A DNA stretch of 8,851 bases from Asticcacaulis sp. UBA2476 (GCA_002342035.1 DDPE01000094.1:1-8851); one strand, 5' to 3'; counted from the first letter of the stretch, positions 1 to 7,675 are shown. The notes: generated by a model from the sequence alone, not told the origin. Numbers and translations: made by a program.

Positions 1-167
1 TTATCGGGAATCGCGACCTGATCCGCATCGGTGTTACCCGCACGCCGCGGCAAGCTATACCTTTATGGGGAACTCATACCGGAACCCGCATGGATTTTTT
101 AGGCATGGACGTTCAAGTTAACGTGACAACGCTGAGTGACAGCGCCGAACCTGACCCCACGCCCTGA
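1..167 (+). CDS. Transglutaminase-like protein, C-terminal fragment (partial, cut by window edge)
   Basis: Frame 3 is open from the left edge to a TGA at 165-167, giving about 54 residues. The visible tail contains GNRDLIRIGVTRTPRQAIPL, then WGTHTG and a short beta-like stretch (MDVQVNVTTL). This resembles the C-terminal end of bacterial transglutaminase-like proteins, where an R/D-rich strand, a P-L/V-x-G turn and a final V-x-V strand follow the catalytic domain. No catalytic residue is in view, so the assignment rests on this tail pattern and on the next gene being of the same family. The stop lies 9 bases before the next start, with a good Shine-Dalgarno sequence between, so the two are very likely cotranscribed. 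The start lies outside the window. Coding status is fairly safe; the family is a moderate-confidence inference. Confidence 0.6.
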   Translation, partial: IGNRDLIRIGVTRTPRQAIPLWGTHTGTRMDFLGMDVQVNVTTLSDSAEPDPTP

Positions 168-176
168 AGGAAGACC

Positions 177-989
177 ATGAAAATCAAAGCCGGCTATGAG
201 CTGACCTATGAGTGCCCGCAGCCGACGCCCATGCTGCTGTGCCTCAATATTCACCCGTCGCGGCGGGCTGACCTGCTGACCCCGCAGCATGTGGTGTTTT
301 CACCCGCCGTAGAATCCTGGGACTATCTCGACAGTTTCGGCAATGCCTGCACGCGGGTGACCGCCCCCGCCGGGCCGATGACCGTATCGACAGAGTTTAT
401 CATTCACGATACCGGACGGCCTGACTATGTGCCAGTGGATGCGATACAACACGACGTGCGCGATCTGCCCGATGAGGTTTTGCTCTATCTGCTGGGATCG
501 CGCTATTGTGAGACGGATAAGCTTGGTGACATTGCCTGGAACCTGTTTGGGCATACCGCGCCGGGCTGGCCGAGGGTGCAGGCAGTGCTGGATTTTGTCC
601 ATAACCATATTCGCTTTGATTACCAATTGGCCGATAAGACCCGCAGCGCCTTTGATGGCTATCAGCAAAAGGTTGGCGTGTGTCGCGACTTTGCCCATCT
701 GGCCCTGACCCTGTGCCGGTGCCTGAATATTCCGGCGCGCTACTGCACCGGCTATCTGGGCGATATCAAGGTTGATCCGGTGCCGGCACCGATGGATTTT
801 TCCGGCTGGTTTGAGGTCTTTCTGGGCGGGCACTGGTATACAGCCGATGCCCGACATAATAAACCGCGCGTAGGACGTATCCTGATGGCCATTGGCCGCG
901 ATGCGACTGATGTGGCCATTTCCACCCAGTTCGGTCCGGGGGTGTTAAGTCGGTTTGAGGTGGTGACCGAAGAGGCGGAATATGCGTGA
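177..989 (+). CDS. Transglutaminase-like cysteine protease family protein
   Basis: A complete 270-residue protein. ATG at 177 is preceded by AAGGAAG at a short spacing. Residues 1-75 form the beta-rich N-terminal domain typical of bacterial transglutaminase-like proteins (YECPQPTPMLLCLNIHPSRR). The core at about 130-230 has the catalytic cysteine in GVCRDFAHLA (Cys169), then ARYCTGYLGD and WYTADARHN (Asp224, His227). In classical members a histidine stands in an HAW motif between Cys and Asp; here the aligned place reads DFSGWFEV, with Ser209. The protein may therefore use another residue or be an altered member; some relatives may share this. No signal peptide or membrane segment is seen, so it is probably cytoplasmic. 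In related genomes such genes sit with circularly permuted ATP-grasp, alpha-E and Anbu proteasome-like genes, where a peptide cleavage or amide-transfer role is proposed. The true substrate is unknown. Its last bases overlap the start of the next gene. Confidence 0.88.
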   Translation: MKIKAGYELTYECPQPTPMLLCLNIHPSRRADLLTPQHVVFSPAVESWDYLDSFGNACTRVTAPAGPMTVSTEFIIHDTGRPDYVPVDAIQHDVRDLPDEVLLYLLGSRYCETDKLGDIAWNLFGHTAPGWPRVQAVLDFVHNHIRFDYQLADKTRSAFDGYQQKVGVCRDFAHLALTLCRCLNIPARYCTGYLGDIKVDPVPAPMDFSGWFEVFLGGHWYTADARHNKPRVGRILMAIGRDATDVAISTQFGPGVLSRFEVVTEEAEYA

Positions 990-1705
990 CTGAGGTGGGT
1001 GCGGTAGAGGTCAGAGGTGAGGGCGGCACAAGCGAGATTGTGCTGTTGTGTGAGCATGCCTCAAATCATATCCCTGAGCGCTATAACGGTTTGGGGGTGT
1101 CTGATGCTGATCTTCAGCGCCATATCGCTTGGGATATCGGGGCGGCGGAAGTCACGCGCAGGCTGTCGGAGGCCTTAGGGGCGGTGGCGTTTCTGGGCGG
1201 TTATTCGCGGCTGCTGATCGATCTGAACCGGCCACTTGAGAGCCCAAACAGCATCGTTACGCGCTCCGAAGCCACCGACATTCCCGGCAATATCAATATT
1301 GATGATGCCGAGCGCACCTACCGGGTCGAGACGATGTTTACGCCGTACCACGCGCGGTTCACCGCTCATCTGAATGCGCGGCAGGCTAGGGGGCTGCCCA
1401 CCCGTATCGTCAGCATCCATAGCTTCACGCCGGTCTATCATGGTGAGGCGCGCCAATGGCACGGCGGTGTGCTGTTCGATAAGGCGCGCGCCTATGGCGA
1501 GGCGGTGCTGGACCGTCTGCGTGAACCGGGTCTGATGCTGGGGGCCAATGTGCCGTACCAGACCAGCCGCGACGAGGATTATGGCATCCCCATCCACGGC
1601 GATGATCGCGGCCTTGAGGCCATTATGATCGAAATCCGGCAGGACCTGATCAGCGATCCCACCGGTATTGACCTATGGGCGCAACGACTTTCTAAGGCAC
1701 TTTAA
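986..1705 (+). CDS. N-formylglutamate amidohydrolase family protein
   Basis: A 239-residue protein starting at GTG 986, overlapping the upstream stop by 4 bases (GTGA), which suggests translational coupling. Family motifs in order: CEHASNHIPERY (22-33), RHIAWDIGA (45-53), YSRLLIDLNRP (73-83), IVSIHSFTPV (141-150), and IHGDDRGLEAIMIEIRQDL (203-221). These match the N-formylglutamate amidohydrolase fold (Pfam PF05013), in which His and acidic residues bind a metal and hydrolyse an N-formyl or related amide bond. Length fits the shorter 'CEHASN' subgroup rather than classical HutG. No hut genes are visible, so histidine breakdown is not supported by context. Pairing with transglutaminase-like genes suggests action on a small amide or a peptide product of that system, which is inference. 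No signal peptide is seen; it is probably cytosolic. Confidence 0.88.
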   Translation: MTEVGAVEVRGEGGTSEIVLLCEHASNHIPERYNGLGVSDADLQRHIAWDIGAAEVTRRLSEALGAVAFLGGYSRLLIDLNRPLESPNSIVTRSEATDIPGNINIDDAERTYRVETMFTPYHARFTAHLNARQARGLPTRIVSIHSFTPVYHGEARQWHGGVLFDKARAYGEAVLDRLREPGLMLGANVPYQTSRDEDYGIPIHGDDRGLEAIMIEIRQDLISDPTGIDLWAQRLSKAL

Positions 1706-1722
1706 AGGGCGCGCATTTGATT

Positions 1723-1747
1723 CCAAAAACCGCTTCACACTTTTTGG
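1723..1747. terminator. Possible weak bidirectional terminator between convergent genes
   Basis: A perfect 7-base inverted repeat, CCAAAAA (1723-1729) and TTTTTGG (1741-1747), with an 11-base loop. It lies in the 48-base gap between the convergent amidohydrolase and phospholipase genes. The T-run on the 3' arm would read as a U-tract from either side, but the stem is AT-rich and weak, so this is tentative. Confidence 0.35.
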
Positions 1748-1753
1748 CATGCG

Positions 1754-2824
1754 CTAACGTGACGGATTTGCGCGGGCGGCGGCACCATCCGGCAAAGCGA
1801 CCTTGAACGGGCTGAACTCAGACCGCGCGGTAGGATAGTCGGTTGAGATATAGTGTGCGCCGGATTTAAGCGCCGCCTCAAACCGGCTGAGATCATTGGT
1901 GCGGGCCTCAATCGTTTCGGCATCGGCACGGGTACGGACGATAAAACCTGCCTTAACCGCCGCCAGAATCCGGTCGAACTGTTTTACCGGGTCGTTCATC
2001 GTGAAATAGGCGGTGTGGTCGGCATTTTCGCTGACTGAATTGACAAACACTGGCAATCCTTCAAGCGAGGTATGCCCGCGCATATAGACCGCGATCTTGG
2101 CCGGGCCTTCATCGAGCGCGAAAAACACCTTGCCGCGTGAGGCCTCAAGTATCGGCCAACCGCCAGCCAGCACACCGTCGCGCAGGGTTTTATGTGACCC
2201 ACGCACATTGTCAGGCGTAATCAGTTTGTCCGGCCCAAAGACCTCTCGGATTTCGGCATCGAGCGCGTCAAAGGCCCCGGCATCGTAATCCAGCGCATCC
2301 GTGCCGCCGTCCACGGTTGATTTGCCGTCCTTGGCGTTCATCATGATCAGGATCGGTACATGGTCGGGGTGCGCCTCCGACCAGGCTTTGATTTGCTGCA
2401 GACACAGAACAAACGTCGCGCACTGGCTGCGGACATCGGTATCGGGCATGTGCAGCACCTTATAGCCGGGGGTGTCCATGCCGGTCGCGTCATAGACGAC
2501 GCCACTTAAGCGAGGCAGGACAGGGCGGCTATATCGCCCACCGTCGGGATCATAAAGCACGTCGATTTCAAGCTGTCGCATTCCCAGATCAAGCTGATCC
2601 TTTAGCGGCAGATGGCTGTAATCCAGCGACCGCGCCGCCTGCTCAGAGCGGGTGGCAATCATAGCCAGTTCCGCCGGTGGTATGGCAACTTTGTAACTGT
2701 TGTGCGTACCAATCGCTTGCACGTCGTTCATGCGCAAACCTGACGCTGCGGAACGTTCTAAATTCTGCGCTATCGCTGATGTGGCAAGGCAGGAAAAGAA
2801 CAGTGTTATGAAGGCGCGGCGCAT
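1754..2824 (-). CDS. Exported Ca2+-dependent phosphoinositide phospholipase C-like protein
   Basis: A 356-residue protein with a classic signal peptide: MRR, a hydrophobic core, then a likely cleavage in SAIAQ near residues 19-20. The mature part carries PI-PLC-type motifs: DVQAIGTHNSYK (34-45, candidate catalytic His41), GMRQLEIDVLYD (81-92, Glu87/Asp89 as candidate Ca2+ ligands), YKVLHMPD (121-128, second catalytic His125), ILIMMNAKDG (158-167) and a late HYISTDYP (324-331). This order fits the Ca2+-dependent PLC-C1 family (PF16670), a TIM-barrel that cleaves phosphoinositide-type phosphodiesters. Cys135 and Cys141 could form a disulfide, consistent with a periplasmic or secreted location. 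It stops at TAG 1754-1756. No strong Shine-Dalgarno precedes the ATG, but the start is set by the signal peptide. It is divergent from the TonB-dependent receptor, so the two may share a control region. The true substrate is not shown; a phospholipid head group or other phosphodiester is possible. Confidence 0.87.
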   Translation of the reverse strand: MRRAFITLFFSCLATSAIAQNLERSAASGLRMNDVQAIGTHNSYKVAIPPAELAMIATRSEQAARSLDYSHLPLKDQLDLGMRQLEIDVLYDPDGGRYSRPVLPRLSGVVYDATGMDTPGYKVLHMPDTDVRSQCATFVLCLQQIKAWSEAHPDHVPILIMMNAKDGKSTVDGGTDALDYDAGAFDALDAEIREVFGPDKLITPDNVRGSHKTLRDGVLAGGWPILEASRGKVFFALDEGPAKIAVYMRGHTSLEGLPVFVNSVSENADHTAYFTMNDPVKQFDRILAAVKAGFIVRTRADAETIEARTNDLSRFEAALKSGAHYISTDYPTARSEFSPFKVALPDGAAARANPSR

Positions 2825-3029
2825 GGTTCAACTCGTGCTGGCTGTAAATTGGTATGTGTCCGCCGTACCACGGTTACATGACAATTGAGCAAATCTGACA
2901 GCGATATCATTGGGTAAAATCGTAATTCACATAACTGCTACAAATTCGCAAAATTCCGTTCACAATTAAGCCATATTGCGCGCTCCATCCCGCCGAACCT
3001 CCCATGACGGCGGCTCAATGGAGCTTTTT
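2825..3029. promoter_or_regulatory. Divergent control region between phospholipase and TonB receptor genes
   Basis: 205 bases of AT-rich DNA separate the two start codons and must hold promoters for both directions. No convincing -35/-10 pair could be picked by eye for either gene. A short direct repeat AAATTC occurs at 2942-2947 and 2951-2956 (9-base period). A 6-base GC hairpin sits close to the receptor's Shine-Dalgarno and is listed separately. Confidence 0.5.
2990..3013 (+). promoter_or_regulatory. GC-rich hairpin in the leader of the TonB receptor gene
   Basis: CCGCCG (2990-2995) pairs perfectly with CGGCGG (3008-3013) around a 12-base loop. It ends 6 bases before the GGAG Shine-Dalgarno at 3020-3023. 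In the mRNA it could influence ribosome access; no U-tract follows, so it is not a terminator. It also argues that this stretch is leader rather than coding, although the frame is open further upstream. Confidence 0.4.
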
Positions 3030-5801
3030 ATGTCGAAATCCAATGCCACCCTGCTGACGAGTGCCGCCTTTGGTGTGCTGGCGCTGTCGCTGCTCAGCGG
3101 TGCTGCTAACGCTCAGGAACAATCTTCGGAAACCGCCGTTCAGACCAATGACAGCGACGTTCAGGAAGTGGTCGTGCGCGGCTTCCGTAAGTCGATGGGC
3201 GCGGCCCGTCAGGCCAAGAAGTCCGCCAACATCACTTCGGAAACGATTGTCGCCGAAGACATGGCCAAGTTCCCGGATCTGAACCTGGCGGAATCGCTGC
3301 AACGTCTGCCGGGTGTCGCTATCAATCGTGAAGGCGGGGAAGGTCGCCGGGTCTCTCTGCGCGGTCTGGGGCCGGATTTCACCCGCGTGCAACTGAATGG
3401 CATGGAAGTGCTGGGCAATGTTGACTCGCCGATGGACAGCCGTGGTCAGACGTCACGCGACCGGGCCTTCGACTTCAACCTGTTCGCCTCTGATCTGTTC
3501 AAAAAGGTTGAGGTGCGCAAGTCGTTCTCGGCGGAGCAGGACGAAGGCGGCATGGCCGGCACCGTCGGTCTTTATACCGCCAAGCCGTTTGACTATGGCA
3601 CGGGCTTTAAGGGCGCGGCCTCATTCCAGGGCGGCACCAACTCGGCCACCAAGGATTTCCAGCCGCGTTCCGCCGCACAATTCTCCTATAACTGGGACAA
3701 CAAATTTGGCGCGCTGATCTCGGTCGCCTACGGTAAGCGCGACACCGAAGAGCAGGGCTACAACACCTATGGTGCCGCCACCATCAAGGCGCCAGCTAAT
3801 AACGTGACCAACCTCAGCGCCGCCGATCAGGCCAAGGCCATGAACGGTGAGCTGATTTTCCAGCGCGGCAACCGTTTGTCGGTTTGGGGGTCTGAACAAG
3901 AGCGCCTCGGCATCACGTCTGCCTTCCAGTGGCGTCCGGTTGAAAACGTCACCCTGACGCTGGATGCGCTGTATGGTAAGTTCACCAACAACCGCAGCGA
4001 AAACCATCTGGCGACCCGCGCGTCGCTGGGCTCATCGTCGATCCTCGGTGTCGCCACCCCGCACTCCGGCAATCTGGTGGCTCCGGCACCGTCGCTAAAT
4101 TCGATCCGCTATGATCAGTATAACTCAGTCAACTATGTTGACGCGGCCTACACCGTGTTTGCGACCGAAACCCGCCGTCAGGAAGCCGAGAACACCTTCA
4201 ATCAGGTCGTCCTGACCGGTCAGTGGCAGGTGTCGGATCAATTGACGATCGACGGTCATATCGGTAAGGAAACGTCTGACTACGATCTGCCGATCTCGGA
4301 CAAGTTCTATACCGAAGCCTTCGGCGGCCTCATCACCGAATATTGGGGCACGTCGGATGCGCACAACACCTATAAGTGGGATACGGCCGACGCGAACAAT
4401 TACCGCGCCCACGAAATCGATTTTTCCGCTACCTATCAGACGACCGAACTGGAAAATGCCGAACTCAACGCGACCTTCGTTCAGAACGACTACCTGACCT
4501 ACAAGGGCGGTGTATCGTACCGCAGTTTCTCGAACACCGGCAGTCAGTACACCAATGACGATGTCAAGAAGACCGAGTGGGAAAAAGGCACCTGGGGCAC
4601 CGGGCCGGACGATAAGGTCAATGCCTATGCCATCGTCTTCGATAAGCACGACGATCAGGACTGGATCATCGTTGATTGGGACAAGGCGCTGGACCATTAC
4701 GGCATAACCCGCACTGTCGCCCTGCAAAAGCCGTCAAACTATACGGTCAAGGAAGACACCACGGCGGCCTATGGTCAGATGGACTGGAACGGCGACTTTT
4801 TCGGTAAGCACATGCGCGGGAATGTCGGCGTGCGCGCCTATGAAACCGAGCTGACCTCGGATGGTTTCATGAGCGTCAAGCCATCGGCAACTCTGCCCGC
4901 CGTCGTGACCGCCGTGCAGGTGAAGAAGGAATACTCAGGCTTCCTGCCGTCCTTCAACGCCGTATTGGAACTTTCCGACAGCTTCCAGGTCCGTACCGCG
5001 GTTTCGCAAAACCTCAACCGTCCGGGCCTGACGGCCTATGCCATGCAAGGTTCGGTCAGCGAAGAAAACGGCTATGTGAAGGTCTCGGCCGGTAATCCGA
5101 ACCTTGATCCCTATACCTCGGATGAGTTTGACCTGTCGGGTGAGTGGTACTTTGGCCGGGTCGGCATGCTGACCGCCGGTGTCTTCCACAAGAAGATCGA
5201 CGGCTTCATCGTCAACCGCACCCTGAACAATGTCAGCTACGCCTCGACCGGCTTGCCGGAAAATCTGGTGGCAGGCGTTGTGGGTACGACCACGGTCAAC
5301 GAATATACCCGTCCGGTGAACCTGAAAGACGCCAAACTGACCGGACTTGAACTGAACGCCCAGACAGACTTCTTCTTCCTGCCGGCACCGTTCAACAACT
5401 TCGGCGCCATTGCCAACATGACCTTCGTTAAGTCGGAGACGGAAAATCTGATCCGTGGCCAGTTTGTCGAGGGCTCTCTCTATGGCATGTCGGACGTCAA
5501 TCATAACCTGACGATCTATTACGAAACCTCGACCTGGGGGGCGCGTATCTCCGAGAACTTCCGCTCGGACTACACCATCGATGGCGGCAGCTTTAATTCG
5601 ACCACCTATATCGATGCGGCGGCCTTTTGGCAGGTCACACCACGCATCCGCCTGACGGTAGATGGGGTTAACCTGACCGATGAGCGTGAGGAGCAGGTCA
5701 ACAGCTTCTATAACGGCTTTGGTCAGCAAGGCGCCAAGCGTCTGTGGAACACCACCACATCCGGCAAGACGGTATTTGTCGGCGTCAGCATGACGTTTTA
5801 A
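3030..5801 (+). CDS. TonB-dependent receptor, Xanthomonas/Caulobacter type
   Basis: A 923-residue outer-membrane receptor. I chose ATG 3030 because GGAG (3020-3023) lies 6 bases upstream and the protein then begins with a clean signal peptide (MSKSNATLLT..., cleavage after GAANA, residue 28). The frame is open further upstream to a TTG at 2976 and an ATG at 3018, but those would bury the signal. A TonB-box-like DVQEVVVRGF is at 43-52. The plug domain (about 60-185) has FPDLNLAESLQRLPGVAI (81-98), RRVSLRGLGPDFTRVQLNG (106-124) and DEGGMAGTVGLYTAKP (171-186), the pattern of the TIGR01782 'TonB-Xanth-Caul' family. A long beta-barrel follows, ending in VNLTDEREEQVNSF and a terminal GVSMTF with the C-terminal Phe needed for barrel assembly. 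No N-terminal sigma-signalling domain is present. Such receptors import oligosaccharides and other large nutrients; flanking exported hydrolases hint at a phosphorylated ligand, which is inference. Confidence 0.95.
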   Translation: MSKSNATLLTSAAFGVLALSLLSGAANAQEQSSETAVQTNDSDVQEVVVRGFRKSMGAARQAKKSANITSETIVAEDMAKFPDLNLAESLQRLPGVAINREGGEGRRVSLRGLGPDFTRVQLNGMEVLGNVDSPMDSRGQTSRDRAFDFNLFASDLFKKVEVRKSFSAEQDEGGMAGTVGLYTAKPFDYGTGFKGAASFQGGTNSATKDFQPRSAAQFSYNWDNKFGALISVAYGKRDTEEQGYNTYGAATIKAPANNVTNLSAADQAKAMNGELIFQRGNRLSVWGSEQERLGITSAFQWRPVENVTLTLDALYGKFTNNRSENHLATRASLGSSSILGVATPHSGNLVAPAPSLNSIRYDQYNSVNYVDAAYTVFATETRRQEAENTFNQVVLTGQWQVSDQLTIDGHIGKETSDYDLPISDKFYTEAFGGLITEYWGTSDAHNTYKWDTADANNYRAHEIDFSATYQTTELENAELNATFVQNDYLTYKGGVSYRSFSNTGSQYTNDDVKKTEWEKGTWGTGPDDKVNAYAIVFDKHDDQDWIIVDWDKALDHYGITRTVALQKPSNYTVKEDTTAAYGQMDWNGDFFGKHMRGNVGVRAYETELTSDGFMSVKPSATLPAVVTAVQVKKEYSGFLPSFNAVLELSDSFQVRTAVSQNLNRPGLTAYAMQGSVSEENGYVKVSAGNPNLDPYTSDEFDLSGEWYFGRVGMLTAGVFHKKIDGFIVNRTLNNVSYASTGLPENLVAGVVGTTTVNEYTRPVNLKDAKLTGLELNAQTDFFFLPAPFNNFGAIANMTFVKSETENLIRGQFVEGSLYGMSDVNHNLTIYYETSTWGARISENFRSDYTIDGGSFNSTTYIDAAAFWQVTPRIRLTVDGVNLTDEREEQVNSFYNGFGQQGAKRLWNTTTSGKTVFVGVSMTF

Positions 5802-5808
5802 TTAAGCT

Positions 5809-5850
5809 CACCCCAAAGTTATTGGCCGTTGGCCAAAATATTTTGGGGTG
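5809..5850. repeat. Nested inverted repeat just after the TonB receptor stop
   Basis: An outer stem CACCCCAAA (5809-5817) / TTTGGGGTG (5842-5850) encloses an inner stem TTGGCC (5822-5827) / GGCCAA (5831-5836) with a 3-base loop. Together they give a long hairpin starting 8 bases after the receptor stop. No U-run follows, so it may protect the mRNA 3' end or bind a protein rather than terminate by itself. Confidence 0.55.
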
Positions 5851-5872
5851 GGATAAGTGTAAGAAAGAAACG

Positions 5873-5905
5873 CCCCCGAAGTTCAGGCTTCGGGGGTATT
5901 TTATT
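5873..5905. terminator. Strong intrinsic terminator, probably bidirectional
   Basis: A perfect 9-base stem CCCCCGAAG (5873-5881) / CTTCGGGGG (5888-5896) with a 6-base loop TTCAGG, followed on the + strand by TATTTTATT. On the - strand the stem is followed by GTTTCTTTCTT, so it can also end the transcript of the convergent PHP gene. Confidence 0.9.
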
Positions 5906-5912
5906 ATGTATA

Positions 5913-5970
5913 CTCCCCCGGCACGCCGGGGGGGGGTGGCTGTGAAGCGTAGCGAGCAGACGGAGGGGGG
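5913..5970. repeat. GC-rich palindromic intergenic element (REP-like candidate)
   Basis: The palindrome CCCCCGGC (5915-5922) / GCCGGGGG (5925-5932) is followed by a G-run and a segment reading GAAGCGTAGCGAGCAGACGG, then GAGGGGGG running straight into the stop codon of the PHP gene. C-tract/G-tract ends around a GC palindrome plus an 'AGCGAGCAGACGGAGGG' tail look like dispersed alphaproteobacterial intergenic repeats. Only one copy is in this window, so repetition in the genome is inferred. Confidence 0.5.
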
Positions 5971-7341
5971 CTATTTCACCTCAACAAACACTGGATTGGA
6001 ATAGACCCACAGATCCGGCCACGGGTTTTCACCTAACGGATCGGCCTGTGGCTCTAACTCCTCGGTCGAGGTGCCGCGCAGACGGATATAGGCATCACGA
6101 TCAGCTTTAAAACGGTAGCTAAGGGTGATCACCTCGCCCGTGCGCGTCCAGTCAGCGGCGGTAAAGCGCTTAACCACGCGCGTGGTCGGGTTGCTGTCGG
6201 CCTTGGGATCAGCCTTACCGGTGATATCGCCCATGATTACATCGACGCGTTTTAATTCTGGCCGGTCGCCATTGGCATTGGGGCCGGACGGATCGCGCAG
6301 CCGGACCTTAAGCGTGATCATTTGCCCGGCCTTAACCTGAGCCGTGCCGCCGATGTGGGCACCCGCGATATCCATATCCAGTTCGCTGATCAGGTCACCG
6401 GTCGCCACAAAAATCCGTCCGTGACGCAGGCCGTCCATAATATCGGCCTGATCGAATGCAGCTAAGACATAGGTCTTGGCGTACTGACCGGGCCAAAAAT
6501 CTTCGCCGCCGTCTTCGACATTGCGGTGAGAATCCGACGTGGCGGTGATCCAGAACCGGCGGCCTTCACCCAAAAAAGAATCCCACACACCGCCGACCTT
6601 GGCCGTCATGATGTCAAAGCCACCATAGGTCGGTGAATTGACGTAGTAGCCGCGCTTGCGGGGACTGTCGGTGACTTTCAGCGAGGTGCCCTGATGGCCA
6701 GGCGCGCCTTCCATGCCGACGGCGACGCTTGGGGCTGTATCATGCCACGCGCGCAGTTCCCACGGCGTATGTCCATTATAGTCGGAGGCGCCTTTTGCCG
6801 AGCGCGACGGATGATGCGCAAAGACCAGCGGTTTGGGGGTGAGGCCATCCATGTCCGCCAAGGCTTTGAGCATATTTTCGGTGGTGTCGCGGGCGGGGTC
6901 ATCAACCTCATGCTTGGCGTAAGCATGCTCCAGGCGGCGCAGGCGTTCGCGCTCATCGGCACCTATCGGCAGGATGATCGACGAATGATCGCCACCCGGC
7001 GTATCAAGCTCCATGCCGTAAAAGATAATCAGTTCCGGTGTGGCTTTGCGCGCCGCAACGACCTCTGGCCAGGTCTGGTCATAGTGTAGCTGCGACAACC
7101 CAAGGCCGCCGTGGTCAGTCGATACAAACCATGTCAGCCCATACTTTTGCGCCATCTCGGCATTTTTCGGGATGGTATAGATGCCGTCGGCCCCCAGAAC
7201 ATATTGGCCATCCTTGACCTTACCCGAAAAGCGGCTATGGACATGGTGATCCCCGGCCAGCCATTGACGTGTGGGGTCGGCCTCGGCCGCAGCCGTCATC
7301 AGGGCAATCATTGAAGTGAGGGTGGCATATAACGGGCGCAT
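5971..7341 (-). CDS. Exported PHP-domain metallohydrolase, CehA/McbA-like
   Basis: A 456-residue protein when started at ATG 7341, chosen because AAGGA lies 7 bases upstream and the product begins with a signal peptide (MRPLYATLTSMIALMTAAAE, cleavage near AEA at 21). An in-frame ATG at 7383 would add 14 polar residues before the signal and is less likely. PHP metal-site motifs appear in order: GDHHVHSRFSG (30-40), STDHGG (74-79), GMELDTPGGDHSS (109-121), FAHHPSR (174-180) and ATSDSH (267-272). These supply the His/Asp/Glu ligands of a di- or trinuclear metal centre. A C-terminal beta-rich part (about 315-456) follows. The family cleaves phosphoesters or, in CehA/McbA, carbamate/ester-type substrates; the reaction here is unknown. 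Export places it in the periplasm or outside, next to a TonB receptor and a PLC-like enzyme. It converges on the receptor across a shared terminator. Confidence 0.88.
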   Translation of the reverse strand: MRPLYATLTSMIALMTAAAEADPTRQWLAGDHHVHSRFSGKVKDGQYVLGADGIYTIPKNAEMAQKYGLTWFVSTDHGGLGLSQLHYDQTWPEVVAARKATPELIIFYGMELDTPGGDHSSIILPIGADERERLRRLEHAYAKHEVDDPARDTTENMLKALADMDGLTPKPLVFAHHPSRSAKGASDYNGHTPWELRAWHDTAPSVAVGMEGAPGHQGTSLKVTDSPRKRGYYVNSPTYGGFDIMTAKVGGVWDSFLGEGRRFWITATSDSHRNVEDGGEDFWPGQYAKTYVLAAFDQADIMDGLRHGRIFVATGDLISELDMDIAGAHIGGTAQVKAGQMITLKVRLRDPSGPNANGDRPELKRVDVIMGDITGKADPKADSNPTTRVVKRFTAADWTRTGEVITLSYRFKADRDAYIRLRGTSTEELEPQADPLGENPWPDLWVYSNPVFVEVK

Positions 7342-7396
7342 GGCGATGTCCTTATGACAGTTTGTCTTTGGCTTAGCGGCCATGTTTGACGCTTTT

Positions 7397-7421
7397 GTAA
7401 CGCCTGGGGTAATCGCGTTAC
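7397..7421. promoter_or_regulatory. Inverted repeat upstream of the PHP gene, candidate operator
   Basis: A perfect 7-base inverted repeat, GTAACGC (7397-7403) and GCGTTAC (7415-7421), separated by 11 bases, so the half-sites are 18 bases apart centre to centre. It lies 56-80 bases upstream of the PHP start at 7341, a fitting place for a dimeric regulator. The regulator is not in the window. Confidence 0.45.
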
Positions 7422-7675
7422 TGAGCCTACCGTGACGAAGAGCGTACTACCGCGTAATTGGGCCTTCGCTTAAGTTTATTTTTGCTCTGATGCGTGTAAC
7501 AGGTAGTATAATGATTGTGTGCAGACAGGATGGCGCATCGCTATAAAGTTATAATGTATTTAATCTCAAACTATACAGGGTGCCGCCCATGATCATTCGA
7601 GCCTGAGCCATACCGGACGAGGGGGGTAGATTCGCACATCACATACGAAGGCAGCGCAATAGTGTGCAAGTTGCT

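Noticed and set aside
2825..3029. Exact -35/-10 promoter for the receptor or phospholipase
   Set aside because: Several weak matches (such as TTGGGT near 2910) exist, but spacing or the -10 is poor; no choice is supportable.
4935..5729. 264-residue open frame on the - strand
   Set aside because: It is a shadow of the TonB receptor barrel, whose coding frame is certain.
7354..7360. CTGTCAT on the - strand upstream of the PHP gene, resembling half of a Pho box
   Set aside because: The second half-site at the 11-base spacing is missing (the sequence is unlike CTGTCAT). A similar partial TTGTCAT before the phospholipase gene also lacks a good partner. Phosphate control is plausible but not shown.
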